In this document: positions 5,972-8,408 of the stretch, piece by piece | Layout of the letters: each line of letters opens with the position of its first letter | Numbering within the stretch: the first letter of the stretch is position 1 | Origin: Mageeibacillus sp. UBA5438 | GTDB lineage: Bacteria > Bacillota > Clostridia > Saccharofermentanales > DTU023 | Direction: 5' to 3' | DNA: 8,408 nucleotides | NCBI GenBank assembly: GCA_002427535.1 | Contig: DIRK01000056.1 | Location: 3,887 to 12,294 of the forward strand | The notes under the pieces: model-generated | The model's input: only the letters and a program-made list of their open reading frames with translations | Told to the model about the DNA's origin: nothing | Database searches by the model: none | Position numbers and translations under genes: made by a program

Positions 5972-7216
5972 ATGAACCATCAAGAGAACCATAGCCATAA
6001 TAAATCTGAGCGTCCGAAAAATACAGGCAGTCTGGCGATCGGAATTGTAATCGTGACGCTTGTTGCGGTCTTTTTCTTTTCCGCGGTGGCAGGCGTGCTG
6101 GTGTTTTTTCACGCGAATAAAGATCGCTTCATGCGACCTGAGGCGACGCCCCCACAAGAAACTTCGCCCTCTGTCACGGAGCAAGACCCAAAAGAGAGTG
6201 CGCCCGGTACAAATACCGGGGAACACCTTGACCCTTCATTTAGTTGGACGGATCTTGCGCGGCCCGCGCCGGAGCCGGGCAAGGAGTACCTCACGATCCC
6301 CGAGATTGTTGACAAGGTGAAACCCGCGGTTGTCGCGATTTATACGAATGTGGTCATATCGGATCAGTTTGGCGGATTAGAGCAAAATACGGTATCAGGC
6401 TCAGGCTTTATTATTTCCGAAGATGGCTATGTCGTGACGAATGCGCATGTCATTGAAAATGCCCGATCCATCCATGTCAGCCTGGAGGATGAACGCAGTT
6501 TTGAGGCGACGCTTTTAGGCAGTGACGCATACGGGGATGTGGCTGTTTTGAAAATAGAAGGCGACGATCTTCCGACCGCTGTCCTGGGCGATTCATCGAA
6601 ACTCCTGATCGGTGAGTTGGCCATCGCGATCGGCAATCCGACGGGACGCTTGAGCGGGACGGTGACATCCGGGATTATCTCGGCTTTGGACCGAGAGCTG
6701 ACGCAGTCGCCTATCGCGCTGATTCAGACGGACGCGGCGCTGAATCCCGGCAATTCCGGCGGGGCGCTGGTCAATGCCTACGGTGAGGTGATTGGCATCA
6801 ACCAGTTGAAAATACTTCACGCCTCGCAAGGCTCTGTTGATCAGATTCAGGGCATCAGTTTTGCGATCCCGGTTAATGCGGCAAAGCCGATTATTGAAAA
6901 TATTATTCGCACAGGTAAACATGTCTGGCCCATGATGGGAATCTCGGTATTGACCGTTGAGAAGGATCTTGCGACGGATCAGGGATTGCACTATCCCGGT
7001 GTCGTAATCGTTTCGCTTGAACCTAAGGGCCCTGGCGAACAGGCCGGATTAAAGCCGGGCGATGTCATCGTTGCCATGAACGGTCAAAAAGTGGAGACGA
7101 CAAAGCAGCTCGCGGATTTGAAAAATGAACATCAGGCCGAAGATGAAGTGCACTTGACGATTTATCGCGGGGCAGAGAAGCTAGAAATTACGATGCGGCT
7201 CGGAGCATCCTCATAA
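5972..7216 (+). CDS. HtrA/DegP-type membrane-anchored serine protease with one PDZ domain
   Basis: The protein has 414 residues. A hydrophilic cytoplasmic start (MNHQENHSHN) is followed by one membrane helix at about 22-47, acting as an uncleaved signal anchor, then a Pro/Glu/Thr-rich linker (52-105) that places the protease outside the membrane. The trypsin-like domain carries the full triad: His159 (VVTNAHVIENA), Asp189 (AYGDVAVLKIE) and Ser262 (NPGNSGGALVN). One PDZ domain covers about 320-412 (GVVIVSLEPKGPGEQAGLKPGD at its core). This is the HtrA/HtrB/YyxA layout of Firmicutes, where these proteases degrade or refold damaged envelope and secreted proteins. The start is fixed by GGAGG (5960-5964), 7 bases upstream. 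The gene begins 1 base after the previous stop, so it is probably co-transcribed. No CssRS two-component genes are visible. Confidence 0.96.
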   Translation: MNHQENHSHNKSERPKNTGSLAIGIVIVTLVAVFFFSAVAGVLVFFHANKDRFMRPEATPPQETSPSVTEQDPKESAPGTNTGEHLDPSFSWTDLARPAPEPGKEYLTIPEIVDKVKPAVVAIYTNVVISDQFGGLEQNTVSGSGFIISEDGYVVTNAHVIENARSIHVSLEDERSFEATLLGSDAYGDVAVLKIEGDDLPTAVLGDSSKLLIGELAIAIGNPTGRLSGTVTSGIISALDRELTQSPIALIQTDAALNPGNSGGALVNAYGEVIGINQLKILHASQGSVDQIQGISFAIPVNAAKPIIENIIRTGKHVWPMMGISVLTVEKDLATDQGLHYPGVVIVSLEPKGPGEQAGLKPGDVIVAMNGQKVETTKQLADLKNEHQAEDEVHLTIYRGAEKLEITMRLGASS

Positions 7217-7226
7217 AGAGGAGTGT

Positions 7227-7234
7227 AAAGGAGG
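7227..7234 (+). promoter_or_regulatory. Near-perfect ribosome binding site of the OsmC gene
   Basis: AAAGGAGG lies 4 bases before ATG 7239, and a second weaker purine run, AAAGAGGAG (7215-7223), precedes it. This is the strongest binding site in the window and suggests the OsmC-family protein is made in greater amount than its neighbours from the same message. Confidence 0.6.
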
Positions 7235-7238
7235 CAGT

Positions 7239-7634
7239 ATGAACCAGATTCGAACGATTTATGAACCACGCTACTACGGTGTCTTGCATACCAAGCGCGG
7301 GCATCTTGTGCTCGGTCCTGACGAAAATGAGTTCGGCCCGTACGATTTAGTGCTGGCCGGTTTGAGCAGTTGCTTTTATGTGACTTTCCTTAGTATTACG
7401 CAGAAGATGCACCTCCACTATGATGAGGTCATCATCGACGTCACCGGTAATCATCGGGAGGAACCCCCGACGATGCTGAACCATATTGTGCTTGACATGG
7501 AGGTCAAAGGCGCGGACTTGGAAAAAGAAAAGCAGTACAAGCGCGCGGTTGAGATCGCCGGCAAATATTGTTCTGTCTACCAGACTTTGTCCCATGTGGC
7601 CGAAATGGAGACAAACCTGACCCTGACTCCGTAG
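7239..7634 (+). CDS. OsmC/Ohr-family thiol peroxidase-like protein
   Basis: The protein has 131 residues, a little short for the family (about 135-145). OsmC and Ohr proteins reduce organic hydroperoxides in the cytoplasm through two conserved cysteines, recharged by lipoylated proteins or other thiols. The first Cys is Cys45 in AGLSSCFYVTFLS, at the start of the buried helix; the second is Cys111 in AGKYCSVYQTLSHVAE, the usual C-terminal motif (KYC-x-V-x-x-TL). GPYDLVLAGLSSC fits the N-terminal dimer strand and helix. The CSVYQT form is typical of the YhfA-like OsmC subgroup, whose substrate is not well defined, so the exact peroxidase role is inference. The gene follows htrA by 22 bases with a very strong ribosome binding site. 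Its stop is followed by only one codon before the next gene's ATG, in the same frame. Confidence 0.93.
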   Translation: MNQIRTIYEPRYYGVLHTKRGHLVLGPDENEFGPYDLVLAGLSSCFYVTFLSITQKMHLHYDEVIIDVTGNHREEPPTMLNHIVLDMEVKGADLEKEKQYKRAVEIAGKYCSVYQTLSHVAEMETNLTLTP

Positions 7635-7637
7635 TCT

Positions 7638-8408
7638 ATGCGCGGCAAAGGTTGGATTCGGGATATTGTGTCCCATTTTCTGATCCTTGTCCTGTTGGGC
7701 ACAGGTCTTTTCTACCTGCGAAAAAAAGCCGATGAAATCCCCGCGCTCGCGAGTATGGAGCATCTTGACATTGCGTTTTATGTTGCCTTCTCGCTTTTTT
7801 TGCTCATGGTGATTGTCTTTTTCTTTCAATTGTTCTCGAGTGTGAAGCTGGAGCGCTTCAGCCCGGGGAACCCCGAAAGCTTAGCGAGGCTCGATCGGAT
7901 CCGGCGCTTCCGGTTGCAGAAGGGCTTTAAAGAACACCGCTGGCATTGGCCTGAATACCGTGAAGCGATTACTTCATATTTTGCAAAAGACGGATGGGAG
8001 TCAAAGGAGGACGTGCTTTTTGATGCGGTTTATACGAGGCAGCGCAAGATACCGAGGTTTGGGAAAGCGCCTTTGGTGGATCAAATCTTTTTGTTCTATC
8101 ACCCGATGCTGAATGTCATTATTGTGGACCAGATGCTGAAGGAATGTGAAAAACAGATAGAAGACAATAAGGCGACATTGCCGGCTCCTCGTAATCGCGT
8201 TATCTTTTTAACCGACATGCGCAATCGCGAGGAAGTGACCTCCGCGGGCGCGGGCGTGGTGAATTACCTTTGTGTTCCATCTGACCGCACAAGTCTTTAT
8301 CCGATGCTTTTTGATTATGAAGCGGCAAGATTATTTTATCCGCTTGATACCACCATGGTGCCGCGCCGCCACCGCCTTTATTTTTGGTTGAAGCGGATTG
8401 TCTTTAAG
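7638..8408 (+). CDS. Unrecognised two-helix membrane protein with large soluble domain, 3' partial
   Basis: The frame is open from ATG 7638 to the right edge, giving 257 residues with no stop, so the C-terminus is missing or just beyond. Codon use matches its neighbours and the reading frame is long, so it is a real gene. Membrane helices lie at about 11-27 (VSHFLILVLLGTGLFY) and 45-66 (IAFYVAFSLFLLMVIVFFF), joined by a short charged loop. Residues 68-257 form a soluble domain rich in Arg and aromatics, with alternating strand and helix segments: VDQIFLFYHPMLNVIIVDQM (147-166), RNRVIFLTDMRN (186-197) and AGAGVVNYLCVPSD (203-216). I do not recognise the family. The ATG comes 3 bases after the osmC stop, in the same frame, and has no clear ribosome binding site, so translation may depend on ribosomes finishing osmC. 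No function is assigned. Confidence 0.85.
   Translation, partial: MRGKGWIRDIVSHFLILVLLGTGLFYLRKKADEIPALASMEHLDIAFYVAFSLFLLMVIVFFFQLFSSVKLERFSPGNPESLARLDRIRRFRLQKGFKEHRWHWPEYREAITSYFAKDGWESKEDVLFDAVYTRQRKIPRFGKAPLVDQIFLFYHPMLNVIIVDQMLKECEKQIEDNKATLPAPRNRVIFLTDMRNREEVTSAGAGVVNYLCVPSDRTSLYPMLFDYEAARLFYPLDTTMVPRRHRLYFWLKRIVFK

Noticed and set aside
7347..7829. A 160-codon open frame on the minus strand across osmC and the next gene
   Set aside because: It lies opposite two genes with clear coding character, has no family motif, and such antisense frames are common in GC-moderate DNA.
1..8408. Mobile element, CRISPR array, tRNA or riboswitch
   Set aside because: No terminal inverted repeats, transposase, regularly spaced repeats, cloverleaf or known riboswitch core was seen; gaps between genes are too short except at 1125-1296, which holds two promoters.

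Overview
The window looks like a piece of a Firmicutes chromosome, most likely from a Clostridia-like or related lineage of moderate GC. The reasons are the hprK-murB-rapZ-whiA gene order, purine-rich Shine-Dalgarno sites before almost every gene, two TTG starts (murB, whiA), and a YtxH plus DUF948 stress-protein pair. The species cannot be named from sequence alone. There is no sign of an insertion sequence, phage, CRISPR array, tRNA or rRNA.

Layout. Bases 1-110 hold the C-terminal tail of an unidentified plus-strand gene. A strong hairpin at 114-148 follows; its U-rich side serves the minus strand. Two minus-strand genes (1124 down to 729, then 671 down to 174) encode a YtxH-like and a DUF948/YtxG-like membrane-anchored protein. 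Bases 1125-1296 are a divergent control region with back-to-back extended -10 promoters. From about 1256 the plus strand carries one tightly packed, terminator-free gene string: hprK, murB, rapZ, whiA, an unrecognised multi-pass membrane protein, an HtrA-type serine protease, an OsmC-family protein, and an unrecognised two-helix membrane protein that runs off the right edge. Gaps are 0 to 22 bases, rapZ and whiA overlap by 4, and several ribosome binding sites lie inside the preceding gene, so co-transcription is likely.

How the genes fit together. HprK (carbon catabolite control through HPr), MurB (peptidoglycan precursor synthesis), RapZ (nucleotide-binding regulator) and WhiA (DNA-binding regulator of division or sporulation-type programmes) form a known conserved block linking nutrient state to wall growth and division. 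Downstream, HtrA (envelope protein quality control) and OsmC (peroxide/thiol stress) add a stress-defence section, and the divergent YtxH/DUF948 pair fits the same theme. YvcK/GlmR, often encoded between rapZ and whiA, is absent from this position.

I see no clear new multi-gene system. The most open questions are the two unrecognised membrane proteins, at 5044-5970 and from 7638 to the right edge.
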